Positions 1-8,465 of a DNA stretch of 64,000 nt are shown in pieces (within the stretch, counting starts at the first letter, position 1; the number at the start of each line of letters is the position of its first letter). Origin of the DNA: Chryseobacterium carnipullorum (GTDB taxonomy: Bacteria; Bacteroidota; Bacteroidia; Flavobacteriales; Weeksellaceae); assembly GCF_900142785.1 (NCBI RefSeq), contig NZ_FRCD01000001.1, forward strand, positions 1-64,000, given 5' to 3'. The notes beneath the pieces are model-generated. The model saw only the letters and a program-made list of their open reading frames with translations. It had not been told where the DNA came from and searched no databases. Both the position numbers and the translations under genes were made by a program.

Positions 1-328
1 AGCTCTAAGATACAAATTCTTGCAATAAAAAACAAGCTATTTTAAACCCAAAATACTAATAATCAGTAAATTATAGGTGGTTTAAGGAGAGACTAAGTAA
101 GGATTTTTCGTTACAAAAATATACATATAATTTTTGTTAAAAAAATAATCACCTCTCTTTGAAATATTAAAATCATTATTTAATGCATTAAAAATAGATA
201 AGTTACTCTCAAAAAAAGCAATAAAAAGAGTAAAATGAACTTATGAAAACTTAAAATATTTTATCGTTAGGCAACTAAAAAAGCACCTCATACTGAAGTG
301 CTTTTATATTGGAATTACAAACTGTAAT
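1..328. other. AT-rich intergenic leader of the window
   Basis: No gene was recognised here apart from the terminator at 277-305. A promoter-like stretch at 111-141 (ttacaaaaatat followed by an AT-rich run) closely resembles 1274-1304 upstream of the DUF3078 gene. It contains the -7-like octamer TATTTTTG on the minus strand and could drive a minus-strand gene left of the window (inference). Confidence 0.4.
277..305 (-). terminator. Intrinsic terminator of the DUF3078 gene
   Basis: An inverted repeat (aaaagcac / gtgctttt with a loop of about 11 nt) sits 24 nt past the stop codon of the minus-strand DUF3078 gene. A T-run follows on the minus strand, which is the classical intrinsic terminator arrangement. 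Confidence 0.75.
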
Positions 329-1255
329 CTATTTTTTTATCCACCATTGACTGTCTTTCCGGTCAGAACGCTTTACACCATTATTCAGTATATAGGCAAA
401 TCCTATCCCAAGGGTCTGTTTAAGCTGAGTTTTCTGGACCTGATTATGATCATAAAGAAGATCTAATGTTATATTGGATGAAATAAACTTATTGACTTTA
501 AAATTCACAGCCGCTCCATACGCAAGAACGAGTCTTTCAGGATGATCCAGATAATTGGAAAAAACAGAGGCTGTATTTGTGATATGAACATTCTCCATCA
601 ATTTTACTTTATACAGCGCCGTTCCCAGAAAACCGAACTGTAACAAGGAAGTATCACCATCACTTTTCAATCCGTAGCTTCCTGCAAACTGAAGTTCTTT
701 ATCCAGAACAAAGGTCCATCTGGCGTTGGTAGGACGCAGAGTCACCGTCAGATTATCGTTAGGCCTGTACGTGATCCCCATCCCGAGGTTAAGATAACCC
801 GGAGCCATAAAATTGGATGTTTTTTTTGCCGCAGGATTATTTCCATCTTCATATCCGGCAGCAAACTGTGACTGTAAACCAGCCCCTAGAGAGAAATACC
901 AGCTTTGAGAAAATTTTCGCCCATAATTGGTAGAAATATTGATAACATCCTGTGTTTTCCTTACCCCAAGACCTTTCGTATCATTCTGCCCATAATCTAT
1001 TGCAATAATATTTTCCCAGAGGTCATTGTCTTTTTCATAGGTGATATTGTAATTCACTCCGGCAAGCCATCCTACATTGTTGGCTCCCCCACCAGCCCAG
1101 TTTGAAAAGGCTGCCTGATTGATCATTAAACTGTTTTTTCCTAATACCGACCAGTATTTTACCGTATCCACGACTACTGAATCTTTTTTCAATTCTTCTT
1201 GTGCACTTGCATAAATCCCCATAGAAAAGGAAAGAATCAATAAAAACTTCTTCAT
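329..1255 (-). CDS. DUF3078 family secreted/outer-membrane protein
   Basis: This 308-residue protein has an N-terminal signal peptide (MKKFLLILSFSMGIYASAQ). The body matches the DUF3078 pattern: an early W-x-x-x-G-x-x-S-L-x-x-N-Q-x-x-x-x-N-W-x-x-G-G motif (about residues 35-60), then alternating amphipathic strands as in an outer-membrane beta-barrel. It ends with a basic, aromatic tail. The family is widespread in Bacteroidota and its function is not established. It stands alone, with a promoter at 1277-1309 and a terminator at 277-305. Confidence 0.8.
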   Translation of the reverse strand: MKKFLLILSFSMGIYASAQEELKKDSVVVDTVKYWSVLGKNSLMINQAAFSNWAGGGANNVGWLAGVNYNITYEKDNDLWENIIAIDYGQNDTKGLGVRKTQDVINISTNYGRKFSQSWYFSLGAGLQSQFAAGYEDGNNPAAKKTSNFMAPGYLNLGMGITYRPNDNLTVTLRPTNARWTFVLDKELQFAGSYGLKSDGDTSLLQFGFLGTALYKVKLMENVHITNTASVFSNYLDHPERLVLAYGAAVNFKVNKFISSNITLDLLYDHNQVQKTQLKQTLGIGFAYILNNGVKRSDRKDSQWWIKK

Positions 1256-1276
1256 TATTTTACATGATTTTCATTA

Positions 1277-1309
1277 CAAAAATATTAATATAATTTTTTT
1301 TAAAGCAAA
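1277..1309 (-). promoter_or_regulatory. Candidate promoter of the DUF3078 gene
   Basis: On the minus strand there is a TTTG (1306-1309), a 21-nt spacer and TATTTTTG (1277-1284). This fits the Bacteroidota consensus TTTG-N19-21-TAnnTTTG and lies just upstream of the start codon at 1255. Confidence 0.55.
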
Positions 1310-1512
1310 TTCAGGGTTATAAAAACCTTTAAATAAGCAAAATTCATTTCAGACAACCAAAAACAAGCCAGTTTAATACATTCAATGTCAAAATATTAAG
1401 TTCTGTACTTTAAAATTGGAACCTTTTGTCTCAAAATAAAGGGTCCTGATCATTATACATCGACAAATTTTCCGAAATTGATCATTGGCTTTTGATTTGA
1501 CGTACCCTCCAC

Positions 1513-2280
1513 ATGTTTAAAAATATAATTTCCAAAAGAGCTGTTTTAACTCCATTGCTGATGCTTTCTGCGATGTGGTTCGGCTACTTTCTGCAGAGGC
1601 AGGGCTTTTTCCAAAGCTGTTTTGGGGCCATTATACCGCTATTACCGGAAGGCTTGCTGGGCATCATCACGGCTCCCCTTCTGCATGGAAATATTGATCA
1701 TATTATAGGAAACTCTATTCCAGTAGCCGTTCTTCTTTTTCTTCTCTATCAGTTCTATCCGCTCGTTGCCAATAAGGTCTTTATGATCGGCTGGCTGGCT
1801 ACTGGACTTCTTGTATGGATGTTGCCTCCAATAGACATCCTTACGGGCGATTATATGTATACCTGCACCATTGGGGCCAGCGGAGTGGTGTACGTCCTTG
1901 CTTTCTTCCTGTTTTTCAGTGGCGTCTTCAAATGGAACATGAAGCTGCTTACGATATCTCTTCTTGTCGTTTTATACTATGGGAGTTTGATCTGGGGGAT
2001 GTTTCCGGAGGAATTATTCTATAATCTTCAGGAACCGAGTAAAATTTCCTGGCAAGCCCATCTTTCCGGAGCTGTTGTGGGAAGTATTATTGCTTTTGCT
2101 TTTAAAAATGTCGGGGAAAAGAAGAAAAAATACATCTGGGAATTTCCCAATTATTATAGTGAGAAGGACGATAAACTGTGGCAGGAATACAAGGAAAATC
2201 ATCCTGATGACTTCCTGGAGCTTCCTTATAAGAAAAGAGATGACATTTGGGATCACCTGGACGAATTAAGAAGAAAGTAA
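1513..2280 (+). CDS. Rhomboid family intramembrane serine protease
   Basis: This 255-residue polytopic membrane protein cleaves transmembrane substrates within the bilayer (family knowledge). It shows the rhomboid signatures: H58-x4-H63-x3-N67 in the second helix, the nucleophile Ser123 in the GASG motif, and the catalytic His183 in the AHLSG motif of the last helix. Six or so hydrophobic helices are visible. The hydrophilic C-terminal tail (about residues 205-255) is rich in Lys, Asp and Trp and contains a WxxYKxNHPDDFLELPYK-like stretch. It is transcribed alone. The substrate is unknown. Confidence 0.85.
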   Translation: MFKNIISKRAVLTPLLMLSAMWFGYFLQRQGFFQSCFGAIIPLLPEGLLGIITAPLLHGNIDHIIGNSIPVAVLLFLLYQFYPLVANKVFMIGWLATGLLVWMLPPIDILTGDYMYTCTIGASGVVYVLAFFLFFSGVFKWNMKLLTISLLVVLYYGSLIWGMFPEELFYNLQEPSKISWQAHLSGAVVGSIIAFAFKNVGEKKKKYIWEFPNYYSEKDDKLWQEYKENHPDDFLELPYKKRDDIWDHLDELRRK

Positions 2281-2456
2281 AAAAAATTTAAGTTCAGAGA
2301 GAAAGGAAGGTTCAAAGCTGCCAGTCCATTTTTAATCTCTGAATTTTATAAAGAAGTAATACAATAAAACCAAGCCTCTGACTATCAATTGGAGAATCAA
2401 TTATCTCCTATGTAAGCTTAAGGCTTCCAGACAATATTCAACTCAGGTTATTTTAT

Positions 2457-2464
2457 TACATTTG
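2457..2464 (+). promoter_or_regulatory. Candidate -7 element for dprA
   Basis: TACATTTG matches the Bacteroidota -7 consensus TAnnTTTG and lies 15 nt before the dprA start codon. No good TTG -33 box is visible at the expected distance, so support is partial. Confidence 0.35.
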
Positions 2465-2478
2465 AACAAAAAACACAC

Positions 2479-3588
2479 ATGATCTCCGAAGAACATCTTT
2501 ATGCCATCGCTTTGCGCGAATGCAGCCTGATTGGCGACATTAATTTTCATAAGCTAATAAGAACCTTTGGAACTGCGGAGGAAGTCTGGAAAAGGGCAAA
2601 AAAAGAATACACTAAAACAGATGGTATCGGCAGAAAAACAGTTTCTGATATCGGAAATGAAGACTATTTGAAATTTGCCGAAAAAGAAATACAGTTCTGC
2701 GAAAAAAACAATATTAGGATTTTGCTTCGATACTTTAATGAGCTCCCTCATCTGCTCAACGAATGTGATGACTCCCCTGCAATTCTCTATCAAAAAGGAA
2801 ATTTTGACGATTCATTACAGAAAATCAGCATTGTAGGAACCCGAAATATGACTTCCTATGGCCAACAGTTTATCGGGGATTTCTTAGAAGCTGCTTCCTC
2901 CTCCAAATGCATATCAGTGAGCGGATTAGCTCTTGGTGTAGATAAGGAGGTTCATGAACAATCTATTCACTATAAAATACCGACCGTCGCCGTGCTGGCT
3001 CATGGTTTCCATATGCTGTATCCTTCCAAAAATAAAAAGCTCTCCGAAAAGATTCTGGAAGAAGGCGGCGCAATGTTCACCGAATTCAATTCATCCAGAA
3101 AGCCCGACCGCGAAAATTTCATTCAAAGAAACAGAATTATAGCTGGAATGTCTCCCTCAACCATCGTTGTTGAGACCGGATTTGGAGGTGGATCTGTAAG
3201 CACGGCAGCTTTTGCCAATGATTATAACCGCGAAGTTTTTGCATTGCCGGGTAAGATCACAGATCCTTACAGTCAGGGGTGTAATCAATTGATTTTTCAG
3301 AATAAAGCAGCAGCTATTTCTACTGTAAAAGATCTTGTGGATTCATTGGGATTCAATCATTCAAAAGAGAAAGTAGCCGAGTTGTTCCCTTACAGTGAAA
3401 TAAGTATACAACTTACTGAAAATCAAGAATCCATTTATCAGTCGATCAAAGCCAATCCTCAGGTGTCTCTGGATGATCTGGCGCAGATGGTTTCAGTGCC
3501 TTCTTATAAAATTCTTCCTGTAATCTTGGAATTAGAGCTTTTGGGGAAAGTAAAATCATTTTCCGGGAGGCAATTTAGTGCAATTTGA
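2479..3588 (+). CDS. dprA: DNA processing protein DprA
   Basis: This 369-residue protein loads RecA onto incoming single-stranded DNA in natural transformation (family knowledge). The N-terminal SAM/HhH-like segment is followed by the Rossmann-like DprA domain with IVGTRNMTSYG (about 115-125), SGLALGVDKEVHEQS (about 150-165), a GFHMLYPSKNK stretch, and RNRIIAGMSPSTIVVE (about 217-232). A winged-helix-like domain closes the C-terminus (about 310-369). The length is normal. Another competence gene, comM, is interrupted at 51.2 kb in this window, so the transformation pathway may be impaired although dprA itself is intact. Confidence 0.93.
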   Translation: MISEEHLYAIALRECSLIGDINFHKLIRTFGTAEEVWKRAKKEYTKTDGIGRKTVSDIGNEDYLKFAEKEIQFCEKNNIRILLRYFNELPHLLNECDDSPAILYQKGNFDDSLQKISIVGTRNMTSYGQQFIGDFLEAASSSKCISVSGLALGVDKEVHEQSIHYKIPTVAVLAHGFHMLYPSKNKKLSEKILEEGGAMFTEFNSSRKPDRENFIQRNRIIAGMSPSTIVVETGFGGGSVSTAAFANDYNREVFALPGKITDPYSQGCNQLIFQNKAAAISTVKDLVDSLGFNHSKEKVAELFPYSEISIQLTENQESIYQSIKANPQVSLDDLAQMVSVPSYKILPVILELELLGKVKSFSGRQFSAI

Positions 3589-3722
3589 TAATTAACGATT
3601 TCTTAATATTGCATTATTTGAGACGTAACTTTTAATTTTCAACAAAATTTGACTACTAATTATCAATTTAATAATATTTCGGGACATTATTATTTAATTT
3701 TCAGCAATGTTGAAATACAGTA

Positions 3723-3752
3723 TTGTGAATCTTGAAAAAAAAATTAAATTTG
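3723..3752 (+). promoter_or_regulatory. Canonical Bacteroidota promoter of gdhA
   Basis: TTG at 3723-3725, a 19-nt spacer and TAAATTTG at 3745-3752 match the TTG-N19-TAnnTTTG consensus exactly. The predicted start of transcription is about 20 nt before the gdhA ATG. Confidence 0.7.
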
Positions 3753-3778
3753 TTGACAATAATATTCAACCCTAATAT

Positions 3779-5137
3779 ATGGAACAATATAATATTGACC
3801 AGAAAATCCAGGAGTTTATTGCCAAGATTGAAGCAAAAAATCCTAATGAACCAGAATTTTTACAAGCCGTAAAAGAAGTAGCTGTGACTGTAATTCCGTT
3901 TATTATGACCAAAAAGGAATATACAGGAATGAAGCTTCTAGAGAGAATGGCTGAACCTGAAAGAGTTATAATTTTCAGAGTTCCATGGGTTGATGACAAA
4001 GGAGAGATCCAGGTAAACAGAGGATTCAGAATCCAGATGAACTCTGCGATCGGACCATACAAAGGAGGAATTCGTTTCCACCCTACTGTAAACCTTTCAG
4101 TTCTTAAATTCCTTGCTTTCGAGCAGGTATTTAAAAACTCATTGACTACTCTTCCAATGGGAGGAGGTAAAGGAGGTTCAGATTTCGACCCACAAGGAAA
4201 ATCTGATATGGAAGTAATGCGTTTCTGCCAGGCTTTCATGACTGAATTATGCAAGCATATCGGTCCTGAAACAGACGTACCTGCAGGAGACATTGGTGTA
4301 GGCGCTAGAGAGATCGGATATCTTTTCGGACAATACAAAAAAGTAAGAAACGAATTTACAGGAGTACTTACAGGAAAAGGTCTTGCCTACGGAGGTTCAC
4401 TTATCCGTCCTGAAGCTACAGGATACGGGGTGGTATACTTCGCAGAGCAGATGCTTAAGACGATCAATGAAACTTTCAAAGATAAAATTGTAAGTGTTTC
4501 AGGTTTCGGAAATGTAGCCTGGGGCGTGATCAAGAAAGCGACTGAGCTTGGCGCTAAAGTAGTAACGATTTCTGGTCCTGACGGATACATCTATGATAAA
4601 GACGGTATCAGCGGAGAAAAAATCGATTATTTATTAGAACTGAGATCTTCCGGAAACAACAGAGCCGAAGACTATGCGAAAAAATATCCTTCTGCTGAGT
4701 TCCATGCCGGAAAACGTCCTTGGGAAGTTAAATGTGATGTGGCATTCCCTTCTGCTACACAAAACGAACTTGATCTTGAAGATGCTAAAGTTTTGGTAGA
4801 AAACGGATGTGTTTGCGTTACTGAAGCAGCTAATATGCCATCTACTTTAGATGCCATCAATTATTTCCTGGATAATAAAATATTATTCTCGCCTGGTAAA
4901 GCTTCCAATGCCGGAGGTGTAGCTACTTCAGGTCTTGAGATGACGCAGAACTCTATCCGTCTTAACTGGACTTCTGAAGAAGTTGACGCAAGACTGAAAG
5001 AGATCATGATCGGAATCCACAAGGCTTGCAGAGATTATGGTAAAGATGAAAACGGATACGTAAACTACGTGAAAGGCGCAAACATTGCCGGCTTCGTGAA
5101 AGTTGCAGAAGCAATGCTAGCTCAGGGTGTAGTATAG
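3779..5137 (+). CDS. gdhA: Glutamate dehydrogenase (NADP-type)
   Basis: This 452-residue enzyme interconverts 2-oxoglutarate plus ammonia and L-glutamate. It has the hexameric GDH hallmarks: KGGIRFHPTVNLSVLKFLAFEQ (about 93-114, quoted in part), the active-site glycine-rich loop PMGGGKGGSDFDPQGKSD (about 124-141), the GPETDVPAGDIGVGAREIGY segment, and a Rossmann domain with GFGNVAWG. The length equals that of the NADP-dependent small-subunit family. Codon choice is more GC-rich and regular than in its neighbours, consistent with high expression. It has its own consensus promoter and two successive terminators. Cofactor specificity is inferred from family resemblance. Confidence 0.95.
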   Translation: MEQYNIDQKIQEFIAKIEAKNPNEPEFLQAVKEVAVTVIPFIMTKKEYTGMKLLERMAEPERVIIFRVPWVDDKGEIQVNRGFRIQMNSAIGPYKGGIRFHPTVNLSVLKFLAFEQVFKNSLTTLPMGGGKGGSDFDPQGKSDMEVMRFCQAFMTELCKHIGPETDVPAGDIGVGAREIGYLFGQYKKVRNEFTGVLTGKGLAYGGSLIRPEATGYGVVYFAEQMLKTINETFKDKIVSVSGFGNVAWGVIKKATELGAKVVTISGPDGYIYDKDGISGEKIDYLLELRSSGNNRAEDYAKKYPSAEFHAGKRPWEVKCDVAFPSATQNELDLEDAKVLVENGCVCVTEAANMPSTLDAINYFLDNKILFSPGKASNAGGVATSGLEMTQNSIRLNWTSEEVDARLKEIMIGIHKACRDYGKDENGYVNYVKGANIAGFVKVAEAMLAQGVV

Positions 5138-5144
5138 AAATAAT

Positions 5145-5173
5145 AAAGGTTGGGAAAGTTCTCAGCCTTTTTT
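5145..5173 (+). terminator. First terminator after gdhA
   Basis: The inverted repeat aaggttggga / tctcagcctt (with wobble pairs) is followed by a T-run, starting 8 nt after the gdhA stop. Confidence 0.7.
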
Positions 5174-5223
5174 GATAAAGCCTGTTCCCGGGATAATGGG
5201 AAAAAAGTAAAAAGTGAAAGGAG

Positions 5224-5253
5224 AAAGCGCTGTACCTGTACAGCGCTTTTTTT
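5224..5253 (+). terminator. Second, stronger terminator after gdhA
   Basis: A near-perfect hairpin (aaagcgctgta / tacagcgcttt, loop of 4 nt) is followed by a T-run. It backs up the first terminator about 50 nt upstream. Confidence 0.8.
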
Positions 5254-5313
5254 ATTTTTAAAGAAGGAAAGATATATTCAAAAATATTGACGAGTATATA
5301 TATTAAAAGTGAT

Positions 5314-5343
5314 AAAAAATCCTGAGACACTATGCCCCAGGAC
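5314..5343 (-). terminator. Terminator of the small Thr/Gln/Ala-rich protein gene
   Basis: On the minus strand a short stem (TCCTG / CAGGA) is followed by six T residues, 23 nt past the stop codon of the gene at 5367-5681. Confidence 0.55.
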
Positions 5344-5366
5344 TCCCTTTCTACTTTGTTCAATAT

Positions 5367-5681
5367 TTACTTCGGCGACTTTGATTTTTTCTTGGCTTTT
5401 CTTTCTTCTTTGGTGGCTTCTGAAGGTTTTGCAGCATCTGTCGTAGTTTCAGCATTCACCGTTGCTGTAGCATCAGCTGTAGTGGCAGGAGTTGCAGCAC
5501 CGTCTACTGTAGCAGTTGCCGTTGTATTTTGTTTCTGAGCATCTGCAGAGCTGCCCGTTGGTGTATTCTGCTGTTGAGTTTGAGTGGTATCGGCTGGTTT
5601 TTGAGGTGTTGTCTGTGTTTGTGCCGATACTGCGATTACACCGACTAAAGTAAATACTGCTGTTAAAACTAACTTTTTCAT
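5367..5681 (-). CDS. Small secreted low-complexity Thr/Ala/Gln-rich protein
   Basis: This 104-residue protein has a clear signal peptide (about residues 1-20, ending VSAQ). A low-complexity stretch of Thr, Gln, Ala and Pro follows, and the C-terminal tail is strongly basic (EERKAKKKSKSPK). No domain was recognised. Small secreted proteins of this composition are common in flavobacteria and are probably periplasmic or surface located (inference). It is monocistronic with its own terminator. Confidence 0.65.
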   Translation of the reverse strand: MKKLVLTAVFTLVGVIAVSAQTQTTPQKPADTTQTQQQNTPTGSSADAQKQNTTATATVDGAATPATTADATATVNAETTTDAAKPSEATKEERKAKKKSKSPK

Positions 5682-5795
5682 ACTATTAATATTTAAATGG
5701 TTGTTTAATTTAAACGACGCATTTTTTATTAAATTATATGTAATCGTCTTATTTAACGTACTTTATCATTATTTAAGAGATTTTACAAAGTAGTG

Positions 5796-6284
5796 TTACT
5801 TTGAAATATTCTTCATCATCTTTTCCACGAATTCAAATGCGGCCGGACAGATAACAGTGTTTTTCAACATAAGATCATTGATCTGATAGATCTTTTTACG
5901 GTCAGTATGCGGATACTCGCGACAGGCTTTCGGCCTTACTTCATAGATGGAGCAGGTATTGTCATTATTCAGAAAAAAGCAGGGAAGATTCTGGAGTACC
6001 TTATCATTATCTTCATCTACCCTCAAAAACTTTGACTCAAAATCAGCCTGTTTCATACGCAGGTGCTTGGAAATGCGTTCAATGTCTTTTTCTGTGTATA
6101 AAGGGCCGGTTGTTTTACAGCAATTGGCACACTGCAGGCAATCTACTTCATCAAAAACTTCGTCATGGGTTTCCTGAACTACATAATCGAGGTTTTTGGG
6201 AGGCTTCTTTTTCAATCCGTCCAGAAATTTTTTATGTTCTTTATGCTTCTGTAAAGCCTGCTTTCTATAGAGGTCTAAATTCAT
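5796..6284 (-). CDS. YkgJ-type cysteine-cluster protein
   Basis: This 162-residue cytoplasmic protein carries the zinc/iron-chelating CxCC-type cluster. The CLQCANCCK motif lies at about residues 56-64, with Cys also in PCFFLNNDNTCSIYEVRPKAC (about 100-121) and a late TVICPAAFE motif. These are the positions of the eight-cysteine YkgJ family (formerly UPF0153), whose function is unknown. Its start lies directly next to the stop of the upstream channel gene, with no intergenic base, so the two are co-transcribed. Confidence 0.82.
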   Translation of the reverse strand: MNLDLYRKQALQKHKEHKKFLDGLKKKPPKNLDYVVQETHDEVFDEVDCLQCANCCKTTGPLYTEKDIERISKHLRMKQADFESKFLRVDEDNDKVLQNLPCFFLNNDNTCSIYEVRPKACREYPHTDRKKIYQINDLMLKNTVICPAAFEFVEKMMKNISK

Positions 6285-7256
6285 TTATTCATGATCTGCA
6301 GCCGTAGCCGGAAGATCCGTTTTTTGATATTCGTTAATTTTATCGAGATCCAAAATGGTTGTCTGATCATTATTATCAGGATAGTACATGGGGGCAAATT
6401 TAGCTCCATAAACAATTTCTTTTGAGACATACGAAGATCGCTGTACCACCGTATTGGAAAAGACTTCATCAAAAGCACGGACCTGAACAATAATTTCAAT
6501 ATCTGTATTTTGAAAATCTTCTTCAGAAAAGCCATAAAATGGTGAGTCTTCTGTGATCTCATGCACCACCGTCCAGTTCAGCGCAAGCGTATTAATTTTG
6601 CTTAAGTGCGTCTTTAAGGAATAAAAATTACTTTTCGGAGCTCCATTTTCAATCACTTCAATCGCTGCGGAAACAATCACATCAGCATCAGTTAACGCAT
6701 TATTTTTGAAAGGCGCAAGCCTGAACATTAGAGCCCTTGAATCTTTAAATGGTGCTATCACTGCAATATCCGAAAATCTTAGGTAAGCTCTGGGACGTGA
6801 AAATCTTCCGTAAAAAAGCCCGGTTGCAATAGCAAAGGTAAGCAACCCCAGAAAAGCTTCAAATGTTGCCACCAGACTTGCTGTAAATCCTACCGGCGCA
6901 ATTCTTCCATAACCCACCGTAGTGAAAGTTTGTGAGCTGAAGAAAAACACATCAATAAACTCATTGAGAGGATCACTTTTATCGATTCCGGTAAGGTGCT
7001 CTACTCCAATGAGGTAATAAATCAATGCAAATACGAGATTAATCAGAATATACGCGATCACCAGATAGGAAAGAAAACGGAAAGTCGACAGGTTAAGCAT
7101 CGTGTGATACCAGCTCAGCCTATTGAATACATTTACGCCTCTTCGCTTGACATTCGGAAGTCCATCTTTGTTAATAAATCTTCCGGATGCATTGCTTCCG
7201 AAACCACTGTTTTCGGTATTTTTCTGACGGATCTTCTGTCTGAAGCCTCTTGCCAT
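6285..7256 (-). CDS. Inward-rectifier (Kir-like) potassium channel
   Basis: This 323-residue protein has two transmembrane helices flanking a pore loop with the selectivity filter TTVGYG (about residues 112-117). A cytoplasmic beta-sandwich of about 170 residues follows, as in bacterial Kir channels (KirBac). The N-terminal 45 residues are basic and cytoplasmic. It should conduct potassium and be gated by its C-terminal domain (family knowledge). It is the first gene of a two-gene unit with the YkgJ-type protein. The -7-like element TATCTTTG lies about 75 nt upstream. Confidence 0.88.
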   Translation of the reverse strand: MARGFRQKIRQKNTENSGFGSNASGRFINKDGLPNVKRRGVNVFNRLSWYHTMLNLSTFRFLSYLVIAYILINLVFALIYYLIGVEHLTGIDKSDPLNEFIDVFFFSSQTFTTVGYGRIAPVGFTASLVATFEAFLGLLTFAIATGLFYGRFSRPRAYLRFSDIAVIAPFKDSRALMFRLAPFKNNALTDADVIVSAAIEVIENGAPKSNFYSLKTHLSKINTLALNWTVVHEITEDSPFYGFSEEDFQNTDIEIIVQVRAFDEVFSNTVVQRSSYVSKEIVYGAKFAPMYYPDNNDQTTILDLDKINEYQKTDLPATAADHE

Positions 7257-7331
7257 TTTTATATCATTTAATAATTGTCCGGATCACTAAAAAAACAAAT
7301 TTGTCTTTAGCTAATCATCTTATTTATACTG

Positions 7332-7339
7332 CAAAGATA
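7332..7339 (-). promoter_or_regulatory. Candidate -7 element of the Kir/YkgJ unit
   Basis: On the minus strand TATCTTTG matches TAnnTTTG. The nearest upstream TTTG is 24 nt away, longer than the usual 19-21, so this is a moderate match. It would give a leader of about 70 nt. Confidence 0.4.
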
Positions 7340-7622
7340 AAATATTGTTTTCATGAAATTTATCAAAAGCTTCTGATAAAGTGCACTACCACAACTTAAA
7401 AATAATCATAGATCTAAATTCGACTTATTCTGATTTAGGACCAAGTCTAAATTTTGATGATAAGAACCCCTTCAACAATAGGCTTATATATAGGAAAAGG
7501 AAACCAAAAAGGTCTCCTTTTGTCATATCAAAAATATTTTTTATCATATAAAATTTAATAACAAATTCCAGGTGAAATTATTGATTTTAAGGAAGATGAT
7601 TCTATAAGGGAATACAATCTCC
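7340..7622. other. Intergenic region between the biosynthetic operon and the Kir unit
   Basis: No gene was seen. The stretch holds the terminator at 7495-7521 and is otherwise AT-rich non-coding sequence. Confidence 0.5.
7495..7521 (-). terminator. Terminator at the end of the long minus-strand operon
   Basis: The inverted repeat aaaaggaaacc / ggtctcctttt (one wobble pair, 5-nt loop) lies about 100 nt past the CPBP protease stop. A pyrimidine-rich run follows on the minus strand. It would end the run of genes that begins near 24.7 kb. Confidence 0.6.
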
Positions 7623-8423
7623 TTATCTGATTTGATTTATATATTTTCCAGAATTAAATTTCCAAAGAGTCTTTCTATTGACGGAGAGGGGGATTTCATT
7701 TTTCAGTTTAAAACGGATTGTATAAATAACAGAGAAGGCAACCGTTAACAATCTGCAAATATTAGAACCCCATGACCCTATCACCGTATCATCAAAATTA
7801 AAGACCATCCAGATTAGGTTCATGAAAGAGTGAAGGATAACCGGAATCCAAAGATTGAAATCCCATTCTGTATAAAGCCAGGCATATAATATAGAAGCAA
7901 GGAAAGTAAGTGTAAAAATTTCTACAAGATCAATAACCTGTGTTCCTTGATAAAGATGCCCGAGTGCAAAAATAAATGAAGCAACAGCCACAGAAGGTAA
8001 AAATCCCAATCTGACAAACCTGAATAAGATTCCAAAAATAAATGCCCTGTAGATTGTCTCCTCAAATAATCCTGCCAAAAAACTTTTGGCAAAAAGATTA
8101 GCTGGATCTATCTGAGTATTCAGCTTACTGAAAAATATTCCGTATAATGCCATAGGAAGGATAAATAATAATGAAAGTCCTATGCCTTTAGTCAGTCCAC
8201 GAGGAGCCAACCCTATCACCTGCAAAGTATTTCCGCCGGCTATGATCCGTATAGAAACCAATAATGGGATCACAGACAGAACGTAAACCAGAAAATAAGA
8301 CAGCAAAGGAAAATGGATATATGCATCAAAAAACTTCATAACTACCTCGAAATGATACGATACCAAGAAATACAAAGCATATGAAAATATAGGGATAAGA
8401 AATAATTTAAAGCTGTTTTTCAT
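7623..8423 (-). CDS. CPBP family intramembrane metalloprotease
   Basis: This 266-residue membrane protein of about eight helices has the CPBP (Abi) motifs: motif 1 Glu121-Glu122-x3-Arg126, motif 2 with His156 in FALGHLYQG, and motif 3 with His198 and Asn202 in HSFMN. In this family these residues form an intramembrane glutamic/metallo-type active site (Rce1-like). CPBP proteins often accompany bacteriocin operons as immunity or maturation factors. Here it is the last gene of the operon, 42 nt after the S41 protease. A role in peptide processing or self-protection is inference. Confidence 0.85.
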   Translation of the reverse strand: MKNSFKLFLIPIFSYALYFLVSYHFEVVMKFFDAYIHFPLLSYFLVYVLSVIPLLVSIRIIAGGNTLQVIGLAPRGLTKGIGLSLLFILPMALYGIFFSKLNTQIDPANLFAKSFLAGLFEETIYRAFIFGILFRFVRLGFLPSVAVASFIFALGHLYQGTQVIDLVEIFTLTFLASILYAWLYTEWDFNLWIPVILHSFMNLIWMVFNFDDTVIGSWGSNICRLLTVAFSVIYTIRFKLKNEIPLSVNRKTLWKFNSGKYINQIR

Positions 8424-8465
8424 ATTTTACGTTTGAATAATAAAGATAAAAAATTATCACAATGA

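Noticed and set aside
50..75. Similarity of 50-75 to 25056-25080 (actaataa-cagta-attata)
   Set aside because: Low-complexity AT-rich match with several differences and no shared gene context; chance is a sufficient explanation.
111..141. Similarity of 111-141 to 1274-1304
   Set aside because: About 30 bp of AT-rich promoter-like sequence shared by two upstream regions; likely a common -7 element context rather than a specific repeat.
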